Part shown: piece after piece, positions 50,582 through 63,187 of the stretch
Layout: every line of letters starts with the position of its first letter
How positions within the stretch are numbered: the stretch's first letter is position 1
Origin: Magicicada septendecula
Taxonomy: Eukaryota > Arthropoda > Insecta > Hemiptera > Cicadidae
Reading direction: 5' to 3'
Assembly: GCA_034769895.1 (NCBI GenBank)
Contig: CM068367.1
Location: 711,040,196 to 711,104,195 of the forward strand
DNA: 64,000 nucleotides
Notes under the pieces: model-generated
What the model saw: only the letters and a program-made list of their open reading frames with translations
Databases searched by the model: none
Told to the model about the DNA's origin: nothing
Position numbers and translations under genes: made by a program

Positions 50582-51465
50582 TTTGACTTGACATAAAAAA
50601 AATGTTTGTATATAACTAGTTTAACACGAAAGAATATTTATATAAATAACTTAATATGGATAAAGTTTGTATGTAATTAACATAACGTGAATATTGTGTA
50701 TGTAAAGAACATACAAAGAAAATTTGGTGTGTATAACTAAATGGACAAGAAAACAAAAGGTGTAATCTAATATAATGTGATAAGAATATAAAGTAGTGTA
50801 TTTAAAGGGACAGTGATTGTTTAAATAGTATGTCTATATTGTTGACAAGTGACGTTTGTATTATGTTAATTTAGAGTAGAGGGTGCGAGTTGTATAGTGT
50901 AGCGTGTCTAGAGGGAGAAAGTGAAAATGACAACTTAAGAAACTAGTTTAACTGTATTGTACTAAAGTAGGTCACACAAAATGTAAACAAACCTTTTGAT
51001 AAATGTTTAGTAGAGGCATACAAAATGATTTCACAAATACTATAAAACAATTCTGGAAATCATTTTGGGGGACAAATGAAACGTTACTGTGAACCTGTGG
51101 ATTAATTTAATATGTATATAAACACATAAAATAATAAATCAACTATTAATGGTAACTATAACAAGACATAATAATATAAAGCATTGTAATGTACATAGAT
51201 GTAAGTAAAGTATAAATGAAAATTTGAATAAAAAGAGACTTGACTATGCGACAGTCAGGCGCCGACAAAATAAGTTACAATAGACCCAAAACACCCTTAC
51301 ATGTCATAAAAGCATAAAATGTTTTGTAGAGTAAATACAGCAAAAAAACGCCCATGTACCGTTAGGTCAACGGTATTGTGTCCTTCAACAGACAATAGAT
51401 GACACGCCAATAAGTATGACCATTTTAGAAAGTAGCGTCATTTTTTAGGAGTCTAACGAACGTCC
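50582..51465 (+). other. Non-coding A+T-rich region of unit 8
   Basis: Counterpart of 2652-3598. No gene. It has a few small indels not seen in other units (near 50792-50810). Confidence 0.5.
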
Positions 51466-53022
51466 GTGTACGTTTATCACCCGCTCTCTGGCAACCAATC
51501 ACGGATAGCGTTGGTAGTGAGCGCGAAAAAGATACAGCACCGTAATGGGTACGTTCGAATTTACCGGCAAATATTTCAAAGTCAAGCCAATGGGAGTATG
51601 ATCAACAAGAGCTGTAGTGAGGGAAGGACTCAGAAAACTATAAAAAACAAGAGAAGCAAACAAAAAGGGGAGGTTTAAGTTTAATTTTTACGCAAAACAC
51701 AGGAAACCTGCGTCACTCGATGTGAGCATTTTAATACTATTATTCTAAGTTCAAATCAATAGATTATCTCGGTTAAATAGTTGAGGAAGAATTACAGTCA
51801 TCAAGATGTTTATTTTATGTGTGCGCGATAGTACGTACGGACCAGAAGATGTTTAACTTGTGCGCAAAGATTGCAGCAAGAAGTATACTTATTTAAACGT
51901 GCGCGACGTCTAGTACTAATGCGTGCGAGTGAAGTAAATAAAGAAGGTTTAATCAAGCGTGATAAGTGCAAAGTGTAGTGCGATGTTCAACGCAGGATTA
52001 CAGTTCATCATTCTTTTACTTGGAATCCAGCAACAAGTAACAGTATATTATTTATGATTCACAACTCAATAAATTAAAATAATTTTAGCATCTCAAAAAT
52101 AACTCATCTCATTCTCAAAAGGCCCATGAGTTCAGACACTAAATCTTACAATTTATGCTATATGACATGTTTGGAGCGTTATGGTATAGTAAAGATAGGA
52201 AACAAGTTATAATAATTATAGAAATGGTAACGAAGATGAATAATTGAATATATGGAAGATTATAGAAGTTCATAGTAGTTAAGAATTTATGATACATGTA
52301 TATGTTTTGATTAATATTGAAGATTTAAATGTGTTAAGGAAGTAAATTTGAATCTACTGATTGCTCATTTGAATAATACTTGATTAATATGATTTTGAAG
52401 AATCCGTAAACTAGAGATATTAATAATTTTTTTTGTTATTAATTATAAAGAATATTAATGACTATAGATTGGAAATATGATATTAATGATTAATCCTCAG
52501 ATGTATTAGGTAATAAGAAGATAACAATATAAATCTTAGTATGTGAACGAAGTGTTATTATTTCATAACAATCCTGAGATACTCTGCTCTGGCGCCCAAG
52601 CAAATTAATCAATAATACAAAAATGAGTGGAAATATTCAGTAATAAAAATATCTAAATATAATTTGTAACACAATAAATCAATGTAATTACAGAGTATAT
52701 GCAATACTGTCTTGAATAAATTATTTAGTCAACATTCGAAAATTACGCGCGCTTCACGAGTAGTTATATTTAGCGCACCAATACGTTGAGCTAGTCTATA
52801 AGAATCTTTATATTTGTTGCCAGCAACGTGGTGCAGCTGTTGAAGAATCTTTATATTTGATGCCCAACGACGCGGAGCTTAAAGTAGAAATTTAAATAAG
52901 CTCAGCAGAATGAGATGAGTTAGATAATAAGAAATATAATATAAATATTAAAATTAAGGTTAACTCGAAGTAAGACTAGAAAGTTAAGGAATTTTAATAA
53001 AATTAAAAGTAGTGAAATTACG

Positions 53023-53655
53023 ATGGCAAGTAACGGCGATATAAATGGTAGTGATGAAGTAGAACTTGACATTAATAATCAGATGGGGGAAACAGAAAGA
53101 ATTGAAGAAGTAAAGGAGAACGAAGTCGTAGTGGCTCCTTTGGTGGCAAGGGGACGAACTGAAAAAAACACAACAAGTACGATACAACACACAAACGTAA
53201 ATATAGACATGGCCACAATACTACAACTATTAGTAGAGAATAATAAACAATTAATAACGGAAAATACAAAAGTAGCACAACAAATAACGGAACAATTAAC
53301 ACAACAAATAGCGGAACACATATCACAAGTAACACACAAACTAGAAGAAAACCATAAACAAACAAAACAACTGACAGAAAGCACCAGGAAGCTGGAAAAA
53401 AGAATTGATGAGGTTAAGGAGAGTATACAAGAAAACAACATCCAGTTAAGGAAGAAAGTGGAACAATACGTAACACGACAAGTAAACGAACACAGAGAAC
53501 GGGTAGATCAACAAATCGAAGAGATTAAGCGAGAAAACCAAGAAATATCAACGAAGTTAAGGTCGGAAGCAAAGGAAGTAGTGAATGAAGAAAAAGATGT
53601 AGCAGATAAAGATTGTAATGGTAATGATAAACCTTTAGAACGAGCAGTAAAGTAG
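53023..53655 (+). CDS. Gag-like coiled-coil frame, unit 9, open
   Basis: An open frame of 210 residues, starting at MASNGDINGS. The acidic N-terminus is followed by an uninterrupted coiled coil (about residues 60-190) with regular Ile/Leu spacing and runs such as QLTQQIAEHISQV and KLEKRIDEVKESI. It is rich in Glu, Gln, Lys and Asn and has no capsid-type domain, protease or polymerase after it. The nearest relatives I can suggest are the coiled-coil N-termini of arthropod gypsy Gag, as in elements 1 and 2; this rests on architecture and on the primer-site-like leader, not on a database match. A role as an oligomerisation module is inferred. Confidence 0.6.
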   Translation: MASNGDINGSDEVELDINNQMGETERIEEVKENEVVVAPLVARGRTEKNTTSTIQHTNVNIDMATILQLLVENNKQLITENTKVAQQITEQLTQQIAEHISQVTHKLEENHKQTKQLTESTRKLEKRIDEVKESIQENNIQLRKKVEQYVTRQVNEHRERVDQQIEEIKRENQEISTKLRSEAKEVVNEEKDVADKDCNGNDKPLERAVK

Positions 53656-53723
53656 AAAAAATACAGACAGTCTAAAAAACTCAAAAAGTCTGATTTAAAA
53701 ATTTTTGTACCTGCACTTTTCAG

Positions 53724-54779
53724 TTTTCAATGCCACATTTGTGATTATTTTTGTAAGAACTGGAATGCATTGTGTACACACTGTATGGAATTTCATCAGA
53801 TTCAAGCTCAAATAAAATGTGATAAATGTGAAAAGTTATTTCAAAGAAAATCTTTGTTGAAGCTTCATGCTAGGTCTCATGTGCTACAAGAAGAACGCAT
53901 TGTTTCTTCACGTCACACACGTCATAAAAGGTTTAGCAGTAAGTCAGCGGTATCAGCACAGTTAAAGACAAGTTATCTTAGATAGAGACCATTTGTGTGT
54001 GAGCGGGGTGGACACAGTTTTACGTCAAGAGGCATCCTGCAAAGGCACTTAACCATTCATAGTGATGAAGCCCCATGGAATTGTTCCAAGTGTAACAAAA
54101 ACTTCAAAACAAAGTACAGATTAAAAATACGTATGAATAATCATCAAGACACAGAGAGCTGCATTCAGACACAAACCATGTTCAACACCCTGTGTGTAGA
54201 AGAATTAGACGAACATGCGACTTTATTAAGAGAAGGATATTTATCAGAAAACAAAGAAGAAATGAGAGATAATGAAAAGGTGAGATACAAAAACAATAAG
54301 TTTCAAGATAGTAATTATGCATGCTTTGAAAATGAGAATTATGATATGGTGCGTATAGAACTAGAATACGTAACAAAAACAAGAAGTAGAAAAAGGAAAG
54401 TTGTGGTAGAACGTTTTAGGGAGAAAGCAATAGGCCGAGGATATTATAGAAAACGGGAGCAGACTGTACCCAGAATCAAAATATGTGACATTCCTAAGTC
54501 TGTGAAACAAAAGAGAACAGGAAGCAGTAAGATATCAAATGAAGAAGATGTAAGACTGATACAGCCTATTGATACTGACAGTCCAGAAGAATCTGTAAAG
54601 GAAAGGTTGAAAAGACCAAAATTACGTAGTTCGGAAGAAAGAATGATCATAATTATGCTCAGAATGATACACGCGCAGATAATCGTGAAATGTTACGTAA
54701 ATTTGTTAATATAATTAATGGGGAATTTAAAGATAAAAATATATTAAAATTCCTTGACATGAAATATGTATGTAATTAA
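53724..54779 (+). pseudogene. C2H2 zinc-finger segment, unit 9, broken
   Basis: The part from finger 3 through the basic tail is open over 239 codons (53995-54714). The whole segment is broken in about one or two places. The second half is nearly identical to unit 10. Confidence 0.7.
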
Positions 54780-55690
54780 TTTGACTTGACATAAAAAAAA
54801 AATGTTTGTATATAACTAGTTTAACACGAAAGAATATTTATATAAATAACTTAATATGGATAAAGTTTGTATGTAATTAACATAACGTGAATATTGTGTA
54901 TGTAAAGAACATACAAAGAAAATTTGGTGTGTATAACTAAATGGACAAGAAAACAAAAGGTGTAATCTAATATAATGTGATAAGAATATAAAGTAATGTA
55001 AATTTAAAAGGGACAGTGATTGTTTAAATAGTATGTCTATATTGTTGACAAGTGACGTTTGTATTATGTTAATTTAGAGTAGAGGGTGCGAGTTGTATAG
55101 TGAAGCGGGTCTAGAGGGAGAAAGTGAAAATGACAACTTAAGAAACTAGTTTAACTGTATTGTACTAAAGTAGGTCGCACAAAATGTAAACAAACCTTTT
55201 GATAAATGTTTAGTAGAGGCATATAAAATGATTAGACAAATACTATAAAACAATTCTGGAAATCATTTTGGGGGACAAATGAAACGTTACTGTGAACCTG
55301 TGGATTAATTTAAAATATATATAAACACATAAAATTATAAATCAACTATTAATGGTAACTATAACAATATATAATAATATAAAGCATTGTAATGTACATA
55401 GATGTAAGTAAAGTATAAATGAAAATTTGAATCAAAAGAGGCTTGACTATGCGACAGTCAGGCGCCGACAAAATAAGTTACAATAGACCCAAAACACCCT
55501 TACATGTCATAAAAGCATAAAATGTTTTGTAGAGTAAATACAGCAAAAAAGCGCCCATGTACCGTTATGTCAACGGTATTGTGTCCTTCAACAGACAATA
55601 CATGACACGCCAATAAGTATGACCATTTTAGAAAGTAGCGTCATTTTTAGGAGTCTAACGAAGGTCCGTGTACGTTTATCGCCCGCTCTC
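54780..55690 (+). other. Non-coding A+T-rich region of unit 9
   Basis: Counterpart of 2652-3598, holding the conserved hairpin near 55560. Nothing coding. Confidence 0.5.
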
Positions 55691-57159
55691 TGGCAACCAA
55701 TCACGGATAGCGTCGGTAGTGAGCGCGAAAAAGATACAGCACCGGAATGGGTACGTTCGAATTTACCGGCAAATATTTCAAAGTCAAGCCAATGGGAGTA
55801 TGATCAACAAGAGCTGTAGTGAGGGAAGGACTCAGAAAACTATAAAAAAACAAGTGAAGCAAACAAAAGGGGGAAGTATAAGTTTAATTTTCACGCAAAA
55901 CACGGGAAACCTTCGTCACTCGATGTGAGCATTTTAATACTATTATTCTAAGTTCAAATCAATAGATTATCTCGGTTAAATAGTTGAGAAAGGATTACAG
56001 TCATCAAGAAGTTTATTTTATGTGTGCGCAATAGTACGTACGGACCAGAAGATGTTTAACTTGTGCGCAAAGATTGCAGCAAGAAGTATACTTATTTAAA
56101 AGTGCGCGACATCTAGTACTAACGCGTGCGAGTGAAGTAAATAAAGAAGGTTTAATCAAGCGTGATAAGTGCAAAGTGTAGTGCGATGTTCAACGCAGGA
56201 TTACAGTTCATCATTCTTTTACTTGGAATCCAGCAACAAGTAACAGTATATCATTTATGATTCACAACTGAATAAATTAAAATAATTTTAGCATCTAAAA
56301 AATAACTCATCTCATTCTCAAAAGACCCATGAGTTCAGATACTAAATCTTACAATTTACGCTATATGACATGTTTGGAGCGTTATGGTATAGTAAAGATA
56401 GGAAACAAGTTATAATAATTATAGAAATGGTAATGAAGTTGAATAATTGAATATATGGAAGATTACTGAAGTTCATAGTAGTTAAGAATTTATGATACAT
56501 GTATATGTTTTGATTAATATTGAAGATTTAAATGTGTTAAGGAAGTAAATTTGAATCTACTGATTGCTCATTTGAATAATACTTGATTAATATGATTTTG
56601 AAGAATCCGTAAACTAGAGATATTAATAATTTTTTTTGTTATTAATTATAAAGAATATTAATGAGTATAGATTGGAAATATGATATTAATGATTAATCCT
56701 CAGATGTATTAGGTAATAAGAAGATAACAATATAAATCTTAGTATGTGAACGAAGTGTTATTATTTCATAACAATCCTGAGATACTCTGCTCTGGCGCCC
56801 AAGCAAATTAATCAATAATACAAAAATGAGTGGAAATATTCAGTAATAAAAATATCTAAATATAATTTGTAACACAATAAATCAATGTAATTACAGAGTA
56901 TATGCAATACTGTCTTGAATAAATTATTTAGTCAACATTCGAAAATTACGCGCGCTTCACGAGTAGTTATATTTAGCGCACCAATACGTTGAGCTAGTCT
57001 ATAAGAATCTTTATATTTGTTGCCAGCAACGTGGTGCAGCTGTTGAAGAATCTTTATATTTGATGCCCAACGATGCGGAGCTTAAAGTAGAAATTTAAAT
57101 AAGCTCAGCAGAATGAGATGAGTTAGATAATAAGAAATATAATATAAATTTTAAAATTA

Positions 57160-57858
57160 ATGTTAACTCGAAGTAAGACTAGAAAGTTAAGGAATTGTAA
57201 TAAAATTAAACGTAGTGAAATTACAATGGCATGTAACGGCGATATAAATGGTAGTGATGAAGTAGAATTTGACATTAATAATCAGATGGGGGAATCAGAA
57301 AGAATTGAAGAAGTAAAGGAGAACGAAGTCGTAGTGGCTCCTCTGGAGGCAAGGGGACGAACTGAAAAAAACACAACAAGTACGATACAACACACAAACG
57401 TAAATATAGACATGGCCACAATACTACAACTATTAGCAGAGAATAATAAACAATTAATAACGGAAAATACAAAAGTAGCACAACAAATAACGGAACTATT
57501 AACACAACAAATAGCGGAACACATATTACAAGTAACACAAAAACTAGAAGAAAAGCATAAACAAACAAAACAACTGACAGAAAGCACCAGGAAGCTGGAA
57601 AAAAGAATTGATGAGGTTAAGGAGATTATACAAAAAAAAACATCCAGTTAAGGAAGAAAGTGGAACAATACGTAACACGACAAGTAAACGAACACAGAGA
57701 ACGGGTAGATCAACAAATCGAAGAGATTAAGCGAGAAAACCAAGAAATATCAACGAAGTTAAGGTCGGAAGCAAAGGAAGTAGTGAATGAAGAAAAAGAA
57801 GTAGCAGATAAAGATTGTTAATGGTAATGATAAACCTTTAGAACGAGCAGTAAAGTAG
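57160..57858 (+). pseudogene. Gag-like coiled-coil frame, unit 10, broken
   Basis: The first 163 codons are open, starting MLTRSKTRK. It has a cluster of private changes in the coiled coil not shared with unit 11. About one or two breaks. Confidence 0.65.
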
Positions 57859-57903
57859 AAAAAATACAGACAGTCTAAAAAACTCAAAAAGTCTGATTTT
57901 AAA

Positions 57904-58917
57904 ATGTTTGTACCTGCACTTTTCAGTTTTCAATGCCACATTTGTGATTATGTTTGTAAGAACTGGAATGCATTGTGTACACACTGTATGGAATTTCATC
58001 AGATTCAAGCTCAAATAAAATGTGATAAATGTGAAAAGTTATTTCAAAGAAAATCTTTGTTGAAGCTTCATGCTAGGTCTCATGTGCTACAAGGAGAACG
58101 CATTGTTTTTTCACGTCACACACGTCATAAAAGGTTTAGCAGTAAGTCAGCGGTATCAGCACAGTTAAAGACAAGTTATCTTAGAGAGAGACCATTTGTG
58201 TGTGAGCGGGGTGGACACAGTTTTACGTCAAGAGGCATCCTGCAAAGGCACTTAACAATTCATAGTGATGAAGCCCCATGGAATTGTTCCAAGTGTAACA
58301 AAAACTTCAAAACAAAGTACAGATTAAAAATACGTATGAATAATCATCAAGACACAGAGAGCTGCATTCAGACACAAACCATGTTCAACACCCTGTGTGT
58401 AGAAGAATTAGACGAACATGCGACTTTATTAAGAGAAGGATATTTATCAGAAAACAAAGAAGAAATGAGAGATAATGAAAAGGTGAGATACAAAAACAAT
58501 AAGTTTCAAGATAGTAATTATGCATGCTTTGAAAATGAGAATTATGATATGGTGCGTATAGAACTAGAATACGTAACAAAAACAAGAAGTAGAAAAAGGA
58601 AAGTTGTGGTAGAACGTTTTAGGGAGAAAGCAATAGGCCGAGGATATTATAGAAAACGGGAGCAGACTGTACCCAGAATCAAAATATGTGACATTCCTAA
58701 GTCTGTGAAACAAAAGAGAACAGGAAGCAGTAAGATATCAAATGAAGAAGATGTAAGACTGATACAGCCTATTGATACTGACAGTCCAGAAGAATCTGTA
58801 AAGGAAAGGTTGAAAAGACCAAAATTACGTAGTTCGGAAGAAAGAATGATCATAATTATGCTCAGAATGATACACGCGCAGATAATCGTGAAATGTTACG
58901 TAAATTTGTTAATATAA
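57904..58917 (+). CDS. Four-finger C2H2 zinc-finger protein segment, unit 10, open
   Basis: The longest uninterrupted zinc-finger frame in the array (337 residues). Finger 1: C11, C14, H27, H32. Finger 2: C40, C43, H56, H60. Finger 3 keeps C100, H116 and H120 but has Gly at 103. Finger 4 keeps C128, C131 and H148 but has Arg at 144. Fingers 3 and 4 are joined by SDEAPWN, the same length as the TGEKPYK linker. The basic tail (RSRKRK, YYRKREQ, KRPKLR) looks like a nuclear-localisation and DNA-binding region. The first eight residues read through a splice-acceptor-like tract (AG at 57925-57926), so the natural segment probably starts at 57927. It was likely a host DNA-binding protein exon; target unknown. 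Confidence 0.65.
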   Translation: MFVPALFSFQCHICDYVCKNWNALCTHCMEFHQIQAQIKCDKCEKLFQRKSLLKLHARSHVLQGERIVFSRHTRHKRFSSKSAVSAQLKTSYLRERPFVCERGGHSFTSRGILQRHLTIHSDEAPWNCSKCNKNFKTKYRLKIRMNNHQDTESCIQTQTMFNTLCVEELDEHATLLREGYLSENKEEMRDNEKVRYKNNKFQDSNYACFENENYDMVRIELEYVTKTRSRKRKVVVERFREKAIGRGYYRKREQTVPRIKICDIPKSVKQKRTGSSKISNEEDVRLIQPIDTDSPEESVKERLKRPKLRSSEERMIIIMLRMIHAQIIVKCYVNLLI

Positions 58918-59890
58918 TTAATGGGGAATTTAAAGATAAAAATATATTAAAATTCCTTGACATGAAATATGTATGTAATTAATTTGACTTGACATAAAAA
59001 AAAAATGTTTGTATATAACTAGTTTAACACGAAAGAATATTTATATAAATAACTTAATATGGATAAAGTTTGTATGTAATTAACATAACGTGAATATTGT
59101 GTATGTAAAGAACATACAAAGAAAATTTGGTGTGTATAACTAAATGGACAAGAAAACAAAAGGTGTAATCTAATATAATGTGATAAGAATATAAAGTAAT
59201 GTAAATTTAAAAGGGACAGTGATTGTTTAAATAGTATGTCTATATTGTTGACAAGTGACGTTTGTATTATGTTAATTTAGAGTAGAGGGTGCGAGTTGTA
59301 TAGTGAAGCGGGTCTAGAGGGAGAAAGTGAAAATGACAACTTAAGAAACTAGTTTAACTGTATTGTACTAAAGTAGGTCGCACAAAATGTAAACAAACCT
59401 TTTGATAAATGTTTAGTAGAGGCATATAAAATGATTAGACAAATACTATAAAACAATTCTGGAAATCATTTTGGGGGACAAATGAAACGTTACTGTGAAC
59501 CTGTGGATTAATTTAAAATATATATAAACACATAAAATTATAAATCAACTATTAATGGTAACTATAACAATATATAATAATATAAAGCATTGTAATGTAC
59601 ATAGATGTAAGTAAAGTATAAATGAAAATTTGAATCAAAAGAGGCTTGACTATGCGACAGTCAGGCGCCGACAAAATAAGTTACAATAGACCCAAAACAC
59701 CCTTACATGTCATAAAAGCATAAAATGTTTTGTAGAGTAAATACAGCAAAAAAGCGCCCATGTACCGTTATGTCAACGGTATTGTGTCCTTCAACAGACA
59801 ATACATGACACGCCAATAAGTATGACCATTTTAGAAAGTAGCGTCATTTTTAGGAGTCTAACGAACGTCCGTGTACGTTTATCGCCCGCT
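58918..59890 (+). other. Non-coding A+T-rich region of unit 10
   Basis: Nearly identical to the unit 9 counterpart. No gene. Confidence 0.5.
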
Positions 59891-61362
59891 CTCTGGCAAC
59901 CAATCACGGATAGCGTCGGTAGTGAGCGCGAAAAAGATACAGCACCGTAATGGGTACGTTCGAATTTACCGGCAAATATTTCAAAGTCAAGCCAATGGGA
60001 GTATGATCAACAAGAGCTGTAGTGAGGGAAGGACTCAGAAAACTATAAAAAAACAAGTGAAGCAAACAAAAGGGGGAAGTATAAGTTTAATTTTCACGCA
60101 AAACACGGGAAACCTTCGTCACTCGATGTGAGCATTTTAATACTATTATTCTAAGTTCAAATCAATAGATTATCTCGGTTAAATAGTTGAGAAAGGATTA
60201 CAGTCATCAAGAAGTTTATTTTATGTGTGCGCAATAGTACGTACGGACCAGAAGATGTTTAACTTGTGCGCAAAGATTGCAGCAAGAAGTATACTTATTT
60301 AAAAGTGCGCGACATCTAGTACTAACGCGTGCGAGTGAAGTAAATAAAGAAGGTTTAATCAAGCGTGATAAGTGCAAAGTGTAGTGCGATGTTCAACGCA
60401 GGATTACAGTTCATCATTCTTTTACTTGGAATCCAGCAACAAGTAACAGTATATCATTTATGATTCACAACTGAATAAATTAAAATAATTTTAGCATCTA
60501 AAAAATAACTCATCTCATTCTCAAAAGACCCATGAGTTCAGATACTAAATCTTACAATTTACGCTATATGACATGTTTGGAGCGTTATGGTATAGTAAAG
60601 ATAGGAAACAAGTTATAATAATTATAGAAATGGTAATGAAGTTGAATAATTGAATATATGGAAGATTACTGAAGTTCATAGTAGTTAAGAATTTATGATA
60701 CATGTATATGTTTTGATTAATATTGAAGATTTAAATGTGTTAAGGAAGTAAATTTGAATCTACTGATTGCTCATTTGAATAATACTTGATTAATATGATT
60801 TTGAAGAATCCGTAAACTAGAGATATTAATAATTTTTTTTGTTATTAATTATAAAGAATATTAATGAGTATAGATTGGAAATATGATATTAATGATTAAT
60901 CCTCAGATGTATTAGGTAATAAGAAGATAACAATATAAATCTTAGTATGTGAACGAAGTGTTATTATTTCATAACAATCCTGAGATACTCTGCTCTGGCG
61001 CCCAAGCAAATTAATCAATAATACAAAAATGAGTGGAAATATTCAGTAATAAAAATATCTAAATATAATTTGTAACACAATAAATCAATGTAATTACAGA
61101 GTATATGCAATACTGTCTTGAATAAATTATTTAGTCAACATTCGAAAATTACGCGCGCTTCACGAGTAGTTATATTTAGCGCACCAATACGTTGAGCTAG
61201 TCTATAAGAATCTTTATATTTGTTGCCAGCAACGTGGTGCAGCTGTTGAAGAATCTTTATATTTGATGCCCAACGATGCGGAGCTTAAAGTAGAAATTTA
61301 AATAAGCTCAGCAGAATGAGATGAGTTAGATAATAAGAAATATAATATAAATTTTAAAATTA

Positions 61363-62025
61363 ATGTTAACTCGAAGTAAGACTAGAAAGTTAAGGAATTG
61401 TAATAAAATTAAACGTAGTGAAATTACAATGGCATGTAACGGCGATATAAATGGTAGTGATGAAGTAGAATTTGACATTAATAATCAGATGGGGGAATCA
61501 GAAAGAATTGAAGAAGTAAAGGAGAACGAAGTCGTAGTGGCTCCTTTGGAGGCAAGGGGACGAACTGAAAAAAACACAACAAGTACGATACAACACACAA
61601 ACGTAAATATAGACATGGCCACAATACTACAACTATTAGCAGAGAATAATAAACAATTAATAACGGAAAATACAAAAGTAGCACAACAAATAACGGAACA
61701 ATTAACACAACAAATAGCGGAACACATATCACAAGTAACACAAAAACTAGAAGAAAACCATAAACAAACAAAACAACTGACAGAAAGCACCAGGAAGCTG
61801 GAAAAAAGAATTGATGAGGTTAAGGAGATTATACAAAAAAACAACATCCAGTTAAGGAAGAAAGTGGAACAATACGTAACACGACAAGTAAACGAACACA
61901 GAGAACGGGTAGATCAACAAATCGAAGAGATTAAGCGAGAAAACCAAGAAATATCAACGAAGTTAAGGTCGGAAGCAAAGGAAGTAGTGAATGAAGAAAA
62001 AGAAATAGCAGATAAAGATTGTTAA
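61363..62025 (+). CDS. Gag-like coiled-coil frame, unit 11, open
   Basis: An open frame of 220 residues from MLTRSKTRK, the most complete N-terminus in the array. The basic opening (KTRKLRNCNKIKRSE) precedes the acidic stretch and the coiled coil, which runs to residue 210 or so. It lacks the last dozen or so residues seen in unit 9. Whether it is expressed is unknown. Confidence 0.6.
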   Translation: MLTRSKTRKLRNCNKIKRSEITMACNGDINGSDEVEFDINNQMGESERIEEVKENEVVVAPLEARGRTEKNTTSTIQHTNVNIDMATILQLLAENNKQLITENTKVAQQITEQLTQQIAEHISQVTQKLEENHKQTKQLTESTRKLEKRIDEVKEIIQKNNIQLRKKVEQYVTRQVNEHRERVDQQIEEIKRENQEISTKLRSEAKEVVNEEKEIADKDC

Positions 62026-62130
62026 TGGTAATGATAAACCTTTAGAACGAGCAGTAAAGTAGAAAAAATACAGACAGTCTAAAAAACTCAAAAAGTCTGA
62101 TTTTAAAATGTTTGTACCTGCACTTTTCAG

Positions 62131-63187
62131 TTTTCAATGCCACATTTGTGATTATGTTTGTAAGAACTGGAATGCATTGTGTACACACTGTATGGAAATT
62201 TCATCAGATTCAAGCTCAAATAAAATGTGATAAATGTGAAAAGTTATTTCAAAGAAAATCTTTGTTGAAGCTTCATGCTAGGTCTCATGTGCTACAAGAA
62301 GAACGCATTGTTTTTTCACGTCACACACGTCATAAAAGGTTTAGCAGTAAGTCAGCGGTATCAGCACAGTTAAAGACAAGTTATCTTAGAGAGAGACCAT
62401 TTGTGTGTGAGCGGGGTGGACACAGTTTTACGTCAAGAGGCATCCTGCAAAGGCACTTAACAATTCATAGTGATGAAGCCCCATGGAATTGTTCCAAGTG
62501 TAACAAAAACTTCAAAACAAAGTACAGATTAAAAATACGTATGAATAATCATCAAGACACAGAGAGCTGCATTCAGACACAAACCATGTTCAACACCCTG
62601 TGTGTAGAAGAATTAGACGAAATGCGACTTTATTAAGAGAAGGATATTTATCAGAAAACAAAGAAGAAATGAGAGATAATGAAAAGGTGAGATACAAAAA
62701 CAATAAGTTTAAAGATAGTAATTATGCATGCTTTGAAAATGAGAATTATGATATGGTGCGTATAGAACCAGAATACGTAACAAAAACAAGAAGTAGAAAA
62801 AGGAAAGTTGTGGTAGAACGTTTTAGGGAGAAAGCAAGAGGCCGAGGATATTATAGAAAACGGGAGCAGACTGTACCCAGAATCAAAATATGTGACATTC
62901 CTAAGTCTGTGAAACAAAAGAGAACAGGAAGCAGTAAGATATCAAATGAAGAAGATGTAAGACTGATACAGCCTATTGATACTGACAGTCCAGAAGAATC
63001 TGTAAAGGAAAGGGTGAAAAGACCAAAATTGCGTAGTTCGGAAGAAAGAAATGATCATAATCGTGCTCAGAATGATACACGCGCAGATAATCGTGAAATG
63101 TTACTTAAATTTGGGAATATAATTAATGGGGAATTTGAAGATAAAAATATATTAAAATTCCTTGACATGAAATATGTATGTAATTAA
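62131..63187 (+). pseudogene. C2H2 zinc-finger segment, unit 11, broken
   Basis: All four finger positions and the long basic tail are present in two open stretches (62112-62636 and 62600-63187), so about two breaks. Several private residues in the tail suit its place at the array edge. Confidence 0.7.

Larger units (their letters stand above)
29305..52045 (+). repeat. Array unit 8, split by two LTR retrotransposons
   Basis: The unit is present as 29305-31284, 40103-40215 and 49932-52045. Counting each target-site duplication once, the pieces add up to 4199 bp, matching units 3 and 7, so both elements inserted into a complete unit with no net loss of unit sequence. The coiled-coil section carries variants typical of units 9-11. 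Confidence 0.95.
52046..56248 (+). repeat. Array unit 9
   Basis: Full unit of 4203 bp. Its second half is nearly identical to the second half of unit 10, but its first half differs from unit 10. The latest duplication therefore had its junction inside the unit, near the zinc-finger segment. Confidence 0.95.
56249..60451 (+). repeat. Array unit 10
   Basis: Full unit of 4203 bp. The first half matches unit 11 and the second half matches unit 9. It carries the only uninterrupted frame across all four zinc fingers plus the basic tail. Confidence 0.95.
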
